Origin: SSC3 sp963769585
GTDB lineage: Bacteria > Actinomycetota > Actinomycetes > Propionibacteriales > Nocardioidaceae
Reading direction: 5' to 3'
Assembly (NCBI GenBank): GCA_963769585.1
Contig: CAVYMJ010000006.1
Span: forward strand, 248,001 to 312,000
Length of the DNA: 64,000 nucleotides
Within the stretch, counting starts at the first letter, position 1, and each line of letters begins with the position of its first letter. The notes beneath the pieces are model-generated. The model made no database searches and was not told the DNA's origin. It was given only the letters and a program-made list of their open reading frames with translations. A program made the position numbers and the translations under genes. Below, piece after piece: positions 19,693-29,167 of this stretch.

Positions 19693-20045
19693 CAGCGATC
19701 TCCTTCGTCGAGGTCCGCGGCCAGAGCCGCGAGCCGGGTCAGGCTCTGGGTCCACATGGTGCGGTAGCGCTCGATCCAGTCCTCAGCGAGCAGGAGTCGG
19801 CGGGACTCGAGGCTGAGCAGGTGGCGACGTCCTTCGTGCCGGCGAGTGACCAGACCGGCGTTCTCCAGCACCTTGATGTGCTTGGAGATCCCGGCCGGGG
19901 AGAGCTCCAGTCCGGCACTGGCGTCGCCGACACTGAGGGTGCCCCGCGCAGCCAGCCGAGTGAGGATCGCCCGGCGAGAAGCGTCACCGAGCGCGAGAAA
20001 GACAGCGTCCAGGTTGGCAGGGAGCGCTGTTTGACGATTCGCCAT
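19692..20045 (-). CDS. ArsR family winged-helix repressor
   Basis: A 117-residue ArsR-type regulator: FLALGDASRRAILTRLAARGTLSVGDASAGLELSPAGISKHIKVLENAGLVTRRHEGRRHLLSL. No cysteine metal site is present, so it probably belongs to the non-metal subgroup often placed before AHSA1 genes. ATG 20045 is chosen over 20081 because the latter lies in the probable operator. First gene of a four-gene operon reaching 18176. Confidence 0.88.
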   Translation of the reverse strand: MANRQTALPANLDAVFLALGDASRRAILTRLAARGTLSVGDASAGLELSPAGISKHIKVLENAGLVTRRHEGRRHLLSLESRRLLLAEDWIERYRTMWTQSLTRLAALAADLDEGDR

Positions 20046-20046
20046 A

Positions 20047-20072
20047 TAGCGAACAGTACGCTGATTAGCGAA
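20047..20072. promoter_or_regulatory. Paired TAGCGAA repeats upstream of arsR-type gene
   Basis: Two direct TAGCGAA copies begin at 20047 and 20066, 19 bases apart (about two helical turns), with a CGCT between them that makes a partial inverted repeat. They lie immediately upstream of the ArsR start and are a likely autoregulatory operator. Confidence 0.4.
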
Positions 20073-20171
20073 GTGACGCAACCGGCTTAACCTACGGTGT
20101 GGGAGGCTGCCACCGCTGTAGTGAACGGGAAGCCGGTGAGACTGCGCGTGACAGGTCCTGGGGAGACTGAA

Positions 20172-20801
20172 CTAGGACCGGCGGGCCGCGCGAACCACTG
20201 CGTCAACTCCGCTGCCGGCCGCGGCGCGGGCCTGCTCCTTGGACACCAGGATCTCCCACTCGGTCGGGTCGAGAGCTTCGAGCGCGGCCTCGACCGTGAC
20301 CTGCACCTGTCCGGCGGCGGGCGAGGGTGCGCCGGTCGCAGGGTCCGTCGGGAGGTGTCCGACCAGGAACAGAGTCCCTCCGGGCGCGACACCGGACCCG
20401 AGTCGAGCGACCAGCTCGGGCACTGAACCGGCAACGTGGACGTACAGACAGCTGACCAGCTCGAAGCCACGAACTGGCGGGGTCCAGGCGCCAAGGTCGC
20501 CCTCGACCCACTCGATGCGCTCAGCCACGTCCGGGCCGAGGCGCTCGGCCGTTCTCCTGGCATGGTCCAGTGCCGTCACCGAGAAGTCGACCGCGGTGAC
20601 CTGCCAACCAGCCGCGGCGAGCCAGATTGACTCGGCCCCGTGTCCGCAGCCCGCGTCGAGTGCGCGCCCCGGCCGCAGGTCGCTGATCGCGGCGCGCCAG
20701 TACTCGTTCGGAGGCCGGCTCGACACCTTGTCGGGATGCTCACGCAGCGCCTGGTCCCAGCGCCGTTCCCAAGCGTCCCGGTCGAAGGTCGGATTGGTCA
20801 C
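20172..20801 (-). CDS. Class I SAM-dependent methyltransferase
   Basis: A 209-residue methyltransferase with ALDAGCGHGAESIWLAAAGWQVTAVDFS (motif I and the acidic residue of motif II), EWVEGDLGAW and FELVSCLYVHV. The substrate is unknown; WERRWDQALREH near the start resembles tellurite-resistance/thiopurine-type relatives. Its ATG overlaps the stop of the SufS-like gene as ATGA, so both are one transcription unit. Confidence 0.86.
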   Translation of the reverse strand: MTNPTFDRDAWERRWDQALREHPDKVSSRPPNEYWRAAISDLRPGRALDAGCGHGAESIWLAAAGWQVTAVDFSVTALDHARRTAERLGPDVAERIEWVEGDLGAWTPPVRGFELVSCLYVHVAGSVPELVARLGSGVAPGGTLFLVGHLPTDPATGAPSPAAGQVQVTVEAALEALDPTEWEILVSKEQARAAAGSGVDAVVRAARRS

Positions 20802-22498
20802 GACACCGGTCCGGTAGGCAGGCAGATGCCGGGGAGCTCGAACCAGCGCAGGCGCTCGAACTCCTCCGAGACCCCGTACGGCGGATCGTCGGCCGCAGGG
20901 GTGGTGCCGAGCATGATCTCCTCGCCCTCTTTCAGGTAGTCGGCCAGCGCCGACTCCGGGGCGGTGTCGTCATGGTGCGGGTAGACCATCTCGCCGTCAG
21001 CGCTGTAGCCGACCTGCGTCAACCGCATCGGGGGCTCGACCAGACCGCCCCGGTGGTGCCACAGGCCCGCGGCGACGTCGAACCTGTACTCGCCCAGCAG
21101 CCGCCAGCCATGTCGCGCGACCAGCCGGACCGCGTCCACGACGTACTGGAACGCCGCCTCGGAGATGAAGTAGTTGAAGTTCACCCGGACCCAGCCTGGC
21201 TTGATCCCCTCGCAGCCCGACGAGATCTCGTGCTCGAACTCGTGGGAGCGTTCCAGGTCGATGCCGAGGAGCCGGTGACCGTACGGACCCGCACACGAGC
21301 AGCCGCCGCGCGACTGGATGCCGAAGAGGTCGTTGAGCAGGGTGACCACGAAGTTGTGGTGCAGGTGCCGGCCGCTGGGCGCCTTGACGACGAAGGAGAC
21401 GATCGAGAGCCGCTCCGCGGTCAGGTTGCCCAGGATGTCGATCGAGGGCTCGGCCCGCCAGGCCTCGACCGCGCGGCGAAGGTAGGCCTCCTCGTGCTCA
21501 CGGATCGTGTCGATGCCGACGGCGTCCTTGAGCTGGAAGACCAGACCTGCCCGGATCGCCTCAACGATGGCTGGCGTCCCGCCCTCCTCGCGGTGCACAG
21601 GGTCGTCGAGGTAGCGGTGCTCCAGAGCGTTGACGTAGGCGACCGTCCCGCCGCCGGGTACGTCGGGTACCCGGTTGCGCAGTAGCTCCCGTCGTACGGC
21701 GAGGACTCCCGGAGTCGACGGTCCGCCGATCAGCTTGTGCGGGCTGAAGAACATCGCGTCGATGCCGTCCATGGACAGCCTCACGTACGGCGCCGCTGCG
21801 GCGTAGTCCCAGAACGCCAGCGCACCGTGCTGGTGCAGGAGCGACGAGATCCCACCGACGTCGCTCAGGATGCCGGTCACGTTGCTCGCAGCCGAGAACG
21901 AGCCGACGAGCAGCGGCCGGTCGGCGTAGCGCTCGAGTGCCGACTTCAGGAAAGCCAGGTCGACGTGGCCGTCGGCGTCCTGCGGGCAGACGACGACGTC
22001 GGCGATCGACTCGCGCCACGGCAGCTCGTTGGAGTGGTGCTCGAAGGGACCGATGAAGACGACCGGGCGCCGCTCGGGGGCGATGTGCGCGGAGAGCCCG
22101 TGCTCGTCCTCGAGCATGGACGGGATGCGCAGCCCGAGGATGCCCACCAGCTTGGCGATGGCGGCCGTGCAGCCCGACCCGGCGAAGATCACCGCGGTGT
22201 CGTCGTCACCTCCGACGGCCTCGTGGATGATCCGGCGCGCATCCTCGCGCAGCCGCGTGGTCTGCAGGCCGGTGCCGCTCGACTCGGTGTGGGTGTTGGC
22301 GTAGCGGGGAAGTACTTGGGTCCTGATGAAGTCCTCGATGAATCCCACCGCACGACCGGACGCGGTGTAGTCGGCGTACGTGACGCGCCGCGGCCCGAAC
22401 GGGCCGACCATCACCTGGTCGTCTCCGATGACCGACTCCCGGATCCGCCGCAGCAGGGGGGTCTCCACCGGCGTCGGGTCCGCACTCCCTGTGCCCAT
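20798..22498 (-). CDS. Class V aminotransferase-fold PLP enzyme, SufS-like
   Basis: A 566-residue PLP enzyme, longer than the usual ~400. Visible parts: TYADYTASGRAVGFIEDFI, FAGSGCTAAIAKLVG, GPFEHHSNELPWRE, FWDYAAAAPYVRL (PLP Asp), MFFSPHKLIGGPSTPG with the PLP-binding Lys, and FGIQSRGGCSCAGPYG, where class V cysteine desulfurases carry the active Cys. The last ~120 residues extend beyond the core. It probably acts on a sulfur or selenium amino acid or related substrate; I cannot tell which. Coupled to the downstream methyltransferase. Confidence 0.86.
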   Translation of the reverse strand: MGTGSADPTPVETPLLRRIRESVIGDDQVMVGPFGPRRVTYADYTASGRAVGFIEDFIRTQVLPRYANTHTESSGTGLQTTRLREDARRIIHEAVGGDDDTAVIFAGSGCTAAIAKLVGILGLRIPSMLEDEHGLSAHIAPERRPVVFIGPFEHHSNELPWRESIADVVVCPQDADGHVDLAFLKSALERYADRPLLVGSFSAASNVTGILSDVGGISSLLHQHGALAFWDYAAAAPYVRLSMDGIDAMFFSPHKLIGGPSTPGVLAVRRELLRNRVPDVPGGGTVAYVNALEHRYLDDPVHREEGGTPAIVEAIRAGLVFQLKDAVGIDTIREHEEAYLRRAVEAWRAEPSIDILGNLTAERLSIVSFVVKAPSGRHLHHNFVVTLLNDLFGIQSRGGCSCAGPYGHRLLGIDLERSHEFEHEISSGCEGIKPGWVRVNFNYFISEAAFQYVVDAVRLVARHGWRLLGEYRFDVAAGLWHHRGGLVEPPMRLTQVGYSADGEMVYPHHDDTAPESALADYLKEGEEIMLGTTPAADDPPYGVSEEFERLRWFELPGICLPTGPVS

Positions 22499-22647
22499 GT
22501 GGCCAGGCTACGCGGGGGGTCGTCCGGCGAACCGCTTGGTCCAGACCCTTCGGCCGTCGGTGTCGGCAGGCCCCGCCGCACGCCGCTGGGTGGGCGACAC
22601 CTGCTGCTACATCTGGCCGAAAGGCAACCGAAACGCTCTCCCGGACG

Positions 22648-23847
22648 TTGAATACCTCTGTGAGGTCACGGTTCCTGCTGGTTACGGTCACGCTCCTGGC
22701 GCTGTCTCCCGGCTGTGCTCGTGACGACGACCGAGGCCTCCGGCCCGCTCCTTCTCACCCGGCCACTTCCGCACCCGAGCCAGTGGCGGTGCCGACCGGC
22801 GCGGTGAGCCGCGTGATGGTCACCGGCAACACCTTCTGGGGCAGGTACGTCGAGCAGTGGTCGCACGAGAGCCCGCAGGGCATCCGCTACCCCTTCAGTC
22901 GGCTGCACGAGTTCGGCCGCGACCGGTACGACGCCTGGATCTCCGGCCTGGAGTGCCCGACGGTCGGTGGCCTCAACCTCACCCCCGAGTCGCAGAACCG
23001 GTTGCTCAGCTTCAACTGCGACCCCGACTTCCTCAGCGAGGCTGCCCGCTGGTTCACAGCCTTCTCCTTGGCCAACAACCACTCCGACAACCAAGGACGG
23101 GCAGGCTTGGACGAGACCAGACGCAGGCTCGAGGCTCACGGGATCGGTCACTTCGGCGACCCCGACCCGAAGCGGCTCGGGCAGGTCTGCACGCTGATCG
23201 CGGTCCCTGCAAGTGTCTCCCTCAGCGACGGCACCACCGAGTCCGGCCACCTGCCGCTGGGACTGTGCGGCTTCCACGGGGTGTTCGAGATCCCGCCGCC
23301 CGCGGCCCTTGCAGTGATGCGACGGCTCGCGGAGCGCGTTCCAGTTCTCGCCCTGCCGCACAGCGGCTTGGAGTACGTCGCTCGCGAGGTCGGCATCAAG
23401 GTCGACCTCTACCGGAGCCTGGTCGAGCACGGTGCCGACGCCGTCCTCGGTGACCACGCGCACTGGGTTCAGCACAGCGAGGCGTGGCACGGCCGCCCGA
23501 TCGTGTACTCGATGGGAAACTTCATCTTCGACCAGCAGTCCGACCACGAGGTGACCCGCTCGGCGGCGATCCGGGTCAGGATCACAGCGCCGGCAGGTCC
23601 GAACCTCGCCCAGTGGCTCGAGCTGGGCGGTCAATGCGCGGCGTCCTCGGGCGAAGGGTGCCTCTCCCTGGTCGGGTCCGCCGACTTGCCTGAGCTCGAG
23701 GTCGGGTTCGCCTTCGGCGTCGTGGGCACGTCCAACGTCGGTCGGGTCACCCACCGCGCAAGCCCGGCCGAGACGGCGGGCATCCTGGCCCGGCTGAACT
23801 GGGACCAGACCGTGGCCGGTCTCCTCCCGCCGTACGGCGCCTGGTGA
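22648..23847 (+). CDS. CapA family lipoprotein (metallophosphatase fold)
   Basis: A 399-residue secreted protein with a lipobox-like LSPGC at about 19-23. The CapA domain follows: VTGNTFWGR (usually GD-x-x-L/F-GR, here Asp is Asn), SLANNHSDN, LPHSGLEY (commonly HWG-x-EY), DAVLGDHAHWVQ and IVYSMGNFIFDQ. CapA proteins are linked to poly-gamma-glutamate capsule making; most actinobacterial members are of unknown role. TTG 22648 is given; GTG 22660 is equally possible and would keep the signal peptide. Confidence 0.8.
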   Translation: MNTSVRSRFLLVTVTLLALSPGCARDDDRGLRPAPSHPATSAPEPVAVPTGAVSRVMVTGNTFWGRYVEQWSHESPQGIRYPFSRLHEFGRDRYDAWISGLECPTVGGLNLTPESQNRLLSFNCDPDFLSEAARWFTAFSLANNHSDNQGRAGLDETRRRLEAHGIGHFGDPDPKRLGQVCTLIAVPASVSLSDGTTESGHLPLGLCGFHGVFEIPPPAALAVMRRLAERVPVLALPHSGLEYVAREVGIKVDLYRSLVEHGADAVLGDHAHWVQHSEAWHGRPIVYSMGNFIFDQQSDHEVTRSAAIRVRITAPAGPNLAQWLELGGQCAASSGEGCLSLVGSADLPELEVGFAFGVVGTSNVGRVTHRASPAETAGILARLNWDQTVAGLLPPYGAW

Positions 23848-23859
23848 ACGGTCCACCCC

Positions 23860-23876
23860 TCCGTCCACCGGACGGA
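23860..23876 (+). terminator. Small hairpin after capA-type gene
   Basis: A perfect 7-base stem TCCGTCC/GGACGGA with a 3-base loop starts 13 bases after the CapA stop. No T run follows, so terminator function is weakly supported. Confidence 0.35.
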
Positions 23877-23966
23877 AGGTAAAGCCGGGGCGCAGGGCCT
23901 GTCGGATTCTGCGGTCCCATGCTTATGGTGGCGAGGTCGACCTCGGAGGGGACAAGGGAGTCATCC

Positions 23967-25427
23967 ATGAACGTCGAACGCCGTACCGTTCTCAAGACAG
24001 CCGCCGCGGCCTCGATGGCTGGCCCGTTCGCGGGGCTGGTCGCCTCACCGGCCCATGGCGCCCAACCACCGGACTCGGTCAACCTGGTTCCGATCAAGGA
24101 CCTCCGGGACGGCCAGGTCCGGCTGCACCTGCCCAGGGGGTTCCGGTACCGCTCCTTCCATGACACCGAGTACCCGGTGACGCTCGAGGACGGCACTGCC
24201 CTGCCTGGCCGGCATGACGGCATGGGCGCCTTCAAGGGTCCTCAGGGGACCGTGATCCTGATCCGCAACCACGAGGTCAACGGCGCTCGGCCGGCGTTCG
24301 GGCCCGGGACGCCTTACGACTCCATGGCAGGTGGCGGCACCACCACGATCCAGGTGACGCGCAAGGGTGAGGTGATCCGCGCGTTCACCAGCCTGAACGG
24401 CACGATGATGAACTGCTCTGGGGGACAGATGCCCTGGGGCGCTTGGGTCACCTGCGAGGAGACCGTCAACGGCCCGGACGTGGGACCGGACTTCACTGGC
24501 GCCTCGAACATCCCACTCACCCAGCGTCACGGGTTCGTCTATGAAGTCCCGGTCAGCCACCTGCCCGGGCCGGGCCAGTCCGATCGGCAGCCGCTGACCG
24601 GTGCCGGCCGCTTCGCCCACGAGGCGGTCTCCTTCGACCCGGTCGACGGCTACCTGTACCTCACTGAGGACGACTTCGCCTTCGCCTCCGGCTTCTACCG
24701 CTACCGCCCGCCGAGCCACCCGATGGACGTCGGCAGACTGGAGGACGGCGGCACGCTGCAGATGCTCAAGGTCGTGGGAGTCGACAACGCCCACCTCGAG
24801 CAGGCGCAGGTCGCGGGGACGACGTACGACGTGGAGTGGGTGGACATCGAGGACCCCGCCCCGAGCTTCGACTACACACCCGGTGAGGTCGCGCCGACCT
24901 CGAACGACACGGCGCTGACGTATGTCAGCAGCCAGGGCTGGGCGCAAGGGGCGGCGTACTTCTCGCGGCTCGAGGGCCAGGTGTACGACGACGACGTCGT
25001 CTACTTCACCTCGACCCAGGGCGGTGGAGCCGCAGAGCCAGGCACCAACAACCCTGGTGGGTACGGGCGTGGTTCCGGGCAGGTCTGGGCCTATCACACT
25101 CGGTCGCAGAGGCTGCGCGTCGTCTTCCAGTCCTCCGGGCCTCTTGAGCTCGACCTTCCCGACAACATCACGACCTCCAAGCACGGCACCCTCGTTGTCT
25201 GCGAGGACGGCATCAACGACAACTACCTGCGCGGCCTCACCCCTGAAGGGCAGTTGTGGGACATCGCCCTGAACCGGCTCACCAGCCGGACCGGCGCCGA
25301 CCGCAGCAACGACGAGTTCGCCGGCTCAGCGTTCAGCCACCAAGGCACGTCGCTCTTCGTCAACATCCAAGCCAGCAATGGAATGACGTTCGCGATCTGG
25401 GGACCCTGGGCGCGGATCGGGGTCTGA
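23967..25427 (+). CDS. PhoX family (DUF839) secreted phosphatase-like protein
   Basis: A 486-residue exported protein. It begins with a twin-arginine-type signal (ERRTVLKTAAAASMAG, ending near SPAHGA). The PhoX domain shows FRYRSFHDTEY, GRHDGMGAF, ILIRNHEVNG, WGAWVTCEET, GRFAHEAVSFDP, YLTEDDF, TLVVCEDGINDN and a final NDEFAGSAFSHQGTSLFVNIQ. PhoX enzymes are Ca/Fe-dependent alkaline phosphatases; many DUF839 members are untested. GGAG upstream supports ATG 23967. No Pho box was recognised. Confidence 0.88.
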   Translation: MNVERRTVLKTAAAASMAGPFAGLVASPAHGAQPPDSVNLVPIKDLRDGQVRLHLPRGFRYRSFHDTEYPVTLEDGTALPGRHDGMGAFKGPQGTVILIRNHEVNGARPAFGPGTPYDSMAGGGTTTIQVTRKGEVIRAFTSLNGTMMNCSGGQMPWGAWVTCEETVNGPDVGPDFTGASNIPLTQRHGFVYEVPVSHLPGPGQSDRQPLTGAGRFAHEAVSFDPVDGYLYLTEDDFAFASGFYRYRPPSHPMDVGRLEDGGTLQMLKVVGVDNAHLEQAQVAGTTYDVEWVDIEDPAPSFDYTPGEVAPTSNDTALTYVSSQGWAQGAAYFSRLEGQVYDDDVVYFTSTQGGGAAEPGTNNPGGYGRGSGQVWAYHTRSQRLRVVFQSSGPLELDLPDNITTSKHGTLVVCEDGINDNYLRGLTPEGQLWDIALNRLTSRTGADRSNDEFAGSAFSHQGTSLFVNIQASNGMTFAIWGPWARIGV

Positions 25428-25430
25428 CGA

Positions 25431-25823
25431 CTACCGGCCCTCGAGGTTCTGCACCCGCAGTTGTCCTCGGGCGATCAGCCTGCCCTCGGCGTCATGGGTC
25501 TCCACGACCCACACCTGCTGCGACCGCCCCTGGTGGATCGGCACAGCAGTGGAGACCATGTCGCCGGTAGAGACCGCGCGGTAGAAGTCCGTGGAATTGC
25601 TGACTCCGACGACCTTGCCGCGGTCACCGAACCAGACCGAGGAGCCGATGCTGGCCAGCGTCTCGACGACGCTGCAGTAGACGCCTCCGTGCACGATGCC
25701 GTACGGCTGGTGGTGTTTCTCTGAGGCCGTCCACTCGGCAACCACCTTGTCGGCACCGACCTCCGTGAGGCGGAGGCCGAGATGGTCGACGAAGGGCCCT
25801 CGGGGGTGGTCGCGCAGATCCAT
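25431..25823 (-). CDS. PaaI-type hotdog-fold thioesterase
   Basis: A 130-residue hotdog thioesterase: DHLGLRLTEVGADKVVAEWTASEKHHQPYGIVHGGVYCSVVETLASIGS with the HGG motif and an active-site-like VVE-x-L helix, then GVSNSTDFYRAVSTGDMV and VWVVETHDAEGRLIARGQLRVQNL. It likely hydrolyses an acyl- or aryl-CoA. It ends four bases from the PhoX stop (convergent). Confidence 0.88.
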   Translation of the reverse strand: MDLRDHPRGPFVDHLGLRLTEVGADKVVAEWTASEKHHQPYGIVHGGVYCSVVETLASIGSSVWFGDRGKVVGVSNSTDFYRAVSTGDMVSTAVPIHQGRSQQVWVVETHDAEGRLIARGQLRVQNLEGR

Positions 25824-25917
25824 GGCCTGATCCTACGAGGGGCTGGACGTACGGCGGACTTCGGTGCAGGATGCAACGAGTCGCAATCGGGTGTGACAAG
25901 AAGTGGGGAAACCGGAA

Positions 25918-28581
25918 ATGAACATATCTCGGGTAGGTCAGCGTCGGCCCATCGTGGCCGTCGTCATTGCAACAGTCGCCGCGGCCGGGCTGCTGCCGCT
26001 CGCCACGTCTACGGCAGCGGCCGCGGGCGAGGACGCCGCAGGTCTCGGGCGACACGACCGCCAGCTCCTCGCCGAGGCGCGAGCTAACGGCGACCGCACA
26101 GTCACCCTGCTGATCGCCGCAGACGAGGGGGCGAACCCCTCGCTCGCCTCCGATCTGGAGGCGCTCGGCGGGCAGATCCAACACCGTGACGATGAGGTCA
26201 GCTACCTCCGCGTCCAGATGCCGACCAAGCAGGCGGACAGGGCCTCGCGACTTGCCGGGGTCACCGCCGCAGACCTCGACGAGGTCATCCCGCTGGACGA
26301 CCCGCGTCCGGACGGCGCCGCTGCGGCGACGCCGTACCCAGCGCCCGGGGCAGCCACGCCCCGCAACAACCCCTACATGCCTATCGGCGACACGGGCGCC
26401 GCCGCCTTCCTCGACGCCCACCCGCACTGGGACGGGCGGAACGTGACCGTCGGCGTCCTGGACACGGGCATCACCCTCGACCACCCGGCACTGGCCACCA
26501 CGACCACGGGCAAGCCCAAGATCGTCGACTGGGTGACCTACACCGATCCGTTCTCCGATGACGACCCCACCTGGGTACCGGCGAGCGCGGCGGTGCAAGG
26601 CCCGGCGTTCAGTGTGGACGGGGTCGACTACACCGCGCCGCCCTCGGCCGAGGGGTACTCCTTCGGCATCTTCAACGAGCGGGACCCTCGGCTGGGTGGT
26701 GAGGTCGGCCGTGACGTGAACCGCGACGGCAACCCGGCTGGGTCGAAGGGAACCTTCCCGGTGCTCTGGCAGGGAAAGTCCGTCTGGGTCGACGTGGATC
26801 AGGACAACGACTTCACCGACGAGCCGGCGATGCGGGAGTACAGCAAGAACCGCGACGTCCGGTACTTCGGCACCGACAACCCGGCAACGCCGGTCAAGGA
26901 AGCGATGCCGTTCGTCGTCCAGGTCGACACGGAGAACGACGTAGCCAACATCGGCATCGTCTCCGGTGCCCACGGAACGCACGTGGCCGGCATCATCGCG
27001 GCCAACGGACTCTTCGGTGGCGCCATGAGTGGCGCCGCCCCCGGAGCCCAGCTCGTCTCGGTCCGGGTCTGCCTGTTCATCGCCGGCTGCACCGCGCATG
27101 CCTTGGTGGAGGGCATGATCTATGCCGCCAAGCGGGTCGACGTGATCAACATGTCGATCGGGGGGCTCCCGTCGCTCAATGACGGCAACAACGCGCGAGC
27201 CGTGCTCTACGACCGGCTGATCGAGAAGAAGAAGGTCCAGATGTTCATCTCGGCCGGCAACAGCGGGCCCGGTGAGAACACGGTCGGGGACCCGTCGGTG
27301 GCCAGCTCGGTGATGAGCATCGGCACTCACATCTCCGACGACACCTGGCAGTCGAACTACGGGTCCAGCGCGCCGGCACCAGGCACGGACAACCAGCACT
27401 CCTTCAGCTCGCGTGGTCCTCGTGAGGACGGCGGCTTCAAGCCGAACGTGATCGCCCCCGGAGCCGCGATCTCGTCGACGCCGTTGTGGCAGGCGGGCGG
27501 CCCGGTCGCCGGGGTGCACACCCTCCCACCGGGCTATGGGATGTTCAACGGCACCTCGATGGCCTCGCCCCAGGCAGCGGGCGTGGGTGCGCTGCTCGTG
27601 AGCGCGGCGATCCAGAAGAAGGTCAAGCACGACCCCGAGCGCCTCCGTGCGGCCCTCAACTCCTCGAGCCGCTTCATCGACGGGTACGGCGCCTACGAGC
27701 AGGGCAACGGGCTGATCGACGCAAACGCGGCGTGGGCCATCTTGTCCAACAAGAACCTGAGACCGGTCGCGATCACCTCGCAGGTCCCCGTACACACGGC
27801 GCTCTCCGACTTCCTGGCCACGCCGGGAGTCGGGGTGGGCATCCACGACCGCGAGGGCGTGGTCCTCGGTGACCCCTACACGAGGACTTACACGCTGACC
27901 CGGACGTCAGGTGGCGGTGGGACCTATCAGCTCTCCTTCACCGGCAATGACGGAACCTTCTCGCTCGGGTCCTCGTCGATCACCCTGGACCAGGGGAACC
28001 CGCGGACGCTCGAGGTGGCGATCAACCCGAGCACGCCTGGTGCACACTCGGCGGTGCTCAACTTCGACGACCCGTCCTCCCCTGGAATCGAGTACCAGAC
28101 GCTCAACACGGTGGTCGTTCCCTATGACCTCGACGAAGGCGATCCCCAGCAGGTCGTCAGCGGCGAGGTCGCCCGCAACCAGTCGAAGAGCTACTTCTTC
28201 CGGGTGCCGGAGAACGCGCCCGCCTTCAAGGTGGACTTCAGCGGCCCGAGCGCAGCACCAGGATCGGGCCAGGCACGCTTCCTGCGCTTCCACCCGTACG
28301 GCGTCGGGATCGACAGCAACTCCAGTGTCAACTGCTACGTCCCGTCGGTAAGTGGCTGCTCGACCGGCAGCGCGACAAGCCGGACCGCTTCCAACCCCCA
28401 GGCTGGCGTCTGGGAGGTCAGTGTCGAGGCCAGGCGGACCAGTGACGCGGACTTCACGCCGTTCACGCTGACCGCGTCGGTGCTCGGGGCGACGGTCTCG
28501 CCGAGCCACGATGTGATCCCGTCCGCGACAGTCGGCACGCCGATAGATCGGTCGCTACACCCTCACCAACGTCTTCGGTGA
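25918..28581 (+). CDS. Secreted S8 (subtilisin-like) serine protease, main part before frameshift
   Basis: An 887-residue product in this frame. It has a signal peptide (1-37), an inhibitor-I9-like region (RTVTLLIAADEGANPSLASDLEALGGQ), and the S8 domain with Asp182 (GVLDTGITLDH), His352 (HGTHVAGIIAANG) and Ser547 (NGTSMASPQAAG). A large insert lies between Asp and His. After the protease come beta-sandwich regions. The natural end is lost: near 28545-28555 the good sequence moves to the +1 frame and this frame runs into ID-RSLHPHQRLR and a stop. The protease domain itself is complete and may still work. Confidence 0.88.
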   Translation: MNISRVGQRRPIVAVVIATVAAAGLLPLATSTAAAAGEDAAGLGRHDRQLLAEARANGDRTVTLLIAADEGANPSLASDLEALGGQIQHRDDEVSYLRVQMPTKQADRASRLAGVTAADLDEVIPLDDPRPDGAAAATPYPAPGAATPRNNPYMPIGDTGAAAFLDAHPHWDGRNVTVGVLDTGITLDHPALATTTTGKPKIVDWVTYTDPFSDDDPTWVPASAAVQGPAFSVDGVDYTAPPSAEGYSFGIFNERDPRLGGEVGRDVNRDGNPAGSKGTFPVLWQGKSVWVDVDQDNDFTDEPAMREYSKNRDVRYFGTDNPATPVKEAMPFVVQVDTENDVANIGIVSGAHGTHVAGIIAANGLFGGAMSGAAPGAQLVSVRVCLFIAGCTAHALVEGMIYAAKRVDVINMSIGGLPSLNDGNNARAVLYDRLIEKKKVQMFISAGNSGPGENTVGDPSVASSVMSIGTHISDDTWQSNYGSSAPAPGTDNQHSFSSRGPREDGGFKPNVIAPGAAISSTPLWQAGGPVAGVHTLPPGYGMFNGTSMASPQAAGVGALLVSAAIQKKVKHDPERLRAALNSSSRFIDGYGAYEQGNGLIDANAAWAILSNKNLRPVAITSQVPVHTALSDFLATPGVGVGIHDREGVVLGDPYTRTYTLTRTSGGGGTYQLSFTGNDGTFSLGSSSITLDQGNPRTLEVAINPSTPGAHSAVLNFDDPSSPGIEYQTLNTVVVPYDLDEGDPQQVVSGEVARNQSKSYFFRVPENAPAFKVDFSGPSAAPGSGQARFLRFHPYGVGIDSNSSVNCYVPSVSGCSTGSATSRTASNPQAGVWEVSVEARRTSDADFTPFTLTASVLGATVSPSHDVIPSATVGTPIDRSLHPHQRLR

Positions 28582-29119
28582 TTTCATCGGACGGGCAGTG
28601 GGCAGCACCTTCGGCAGCGCGAAGGTCGACCGGCCCACGATCGCGAACCTCGCCCAGCAGGTCACCGAGGTGACCGTTCCCGCGGGCAGTTCGTCCTTCC
28701 GGGCCACGATCGGCGCGACCTCGGACCCGCAGGCCGACCTCGACCTGTTCGTCTTCAACTGCACGTCCGGGACCTGCACGCTCGCAGGCCAGTCGGCGGA
28801 CGGTGACTCCGAGGAGTCGGTGACGGTGAACAGCCCGGCGGCCGGGCAATGGCGGGTCCTGGTGGACGGCTACTCGGTGCCCGCGGGGTCGACTGAGTAC
28901 GACTACGTCGACGTCTTCGTCAACTCTGCCTTCGGACAGGTGGCGTTGACCGATGCCGACTCGCTGCGACCCGCGGGTTCCTCCTGGACCGTGCCCGGGA
29001 CCGTGACCGCGAACGCAGCCCCTGGTGTTGGGCGAGTGCTCTTGGGTCAGGTGCAGGTGCGCACGGACGCGAACCTGGTCGTCGGTTCAGGGCAGGTAGT
29101 CATCGAGAACGTGGAGTAG
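28551..29119 (+). pseudogene. Displaced C-terminal part of the S8 protease (+1 frame)
   Basis: This frame continues the protease with RYTLTNVFGDFIGRAVGSTFGSAK, then a prepeptidase-C-terminal-like domain (QADLDLFVFNCTSGTCTL, QWRVLVDGYSVPAGSTEYDYVDVFV) to the stop at 29119. A one-base change near 28550 would join it to the upstream frame for a protein of about 1066 residues. GTG 28598 has no clear ribosome binding site, so separate translation is doubtful. It could be a real mutation or a sequencing error. Confidence 0.75.
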
Positions 29120-29120
29120 T

Positions 29121-29167
29121 GGCCTTCACCGGCGAGTCAGCGGAAGGCTGACTCGCCGGTGATGGCC
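29121..29167. terminator. Strong bidirectional hairpin between S8 protease and acyl-CoA dehydrogenase
   Basis: A perfect 16-base stem (29126-29141 with 29147-29162) around a 5-base loop is extended by GGCC/GGCC across a T-T mismatch. It lies just after the protease stop and overlaps the last codons of the convergent acyl-CoA dehydrogenase. There is no T run, as is common in actinobacteria. Confidence 0.75.

Noticed and set aside
25624..27846. 740-codon minus-strand frame through the S8 protease start
   Set aside because: Antisense shadow; the plus strand has the complete catalytic triad.
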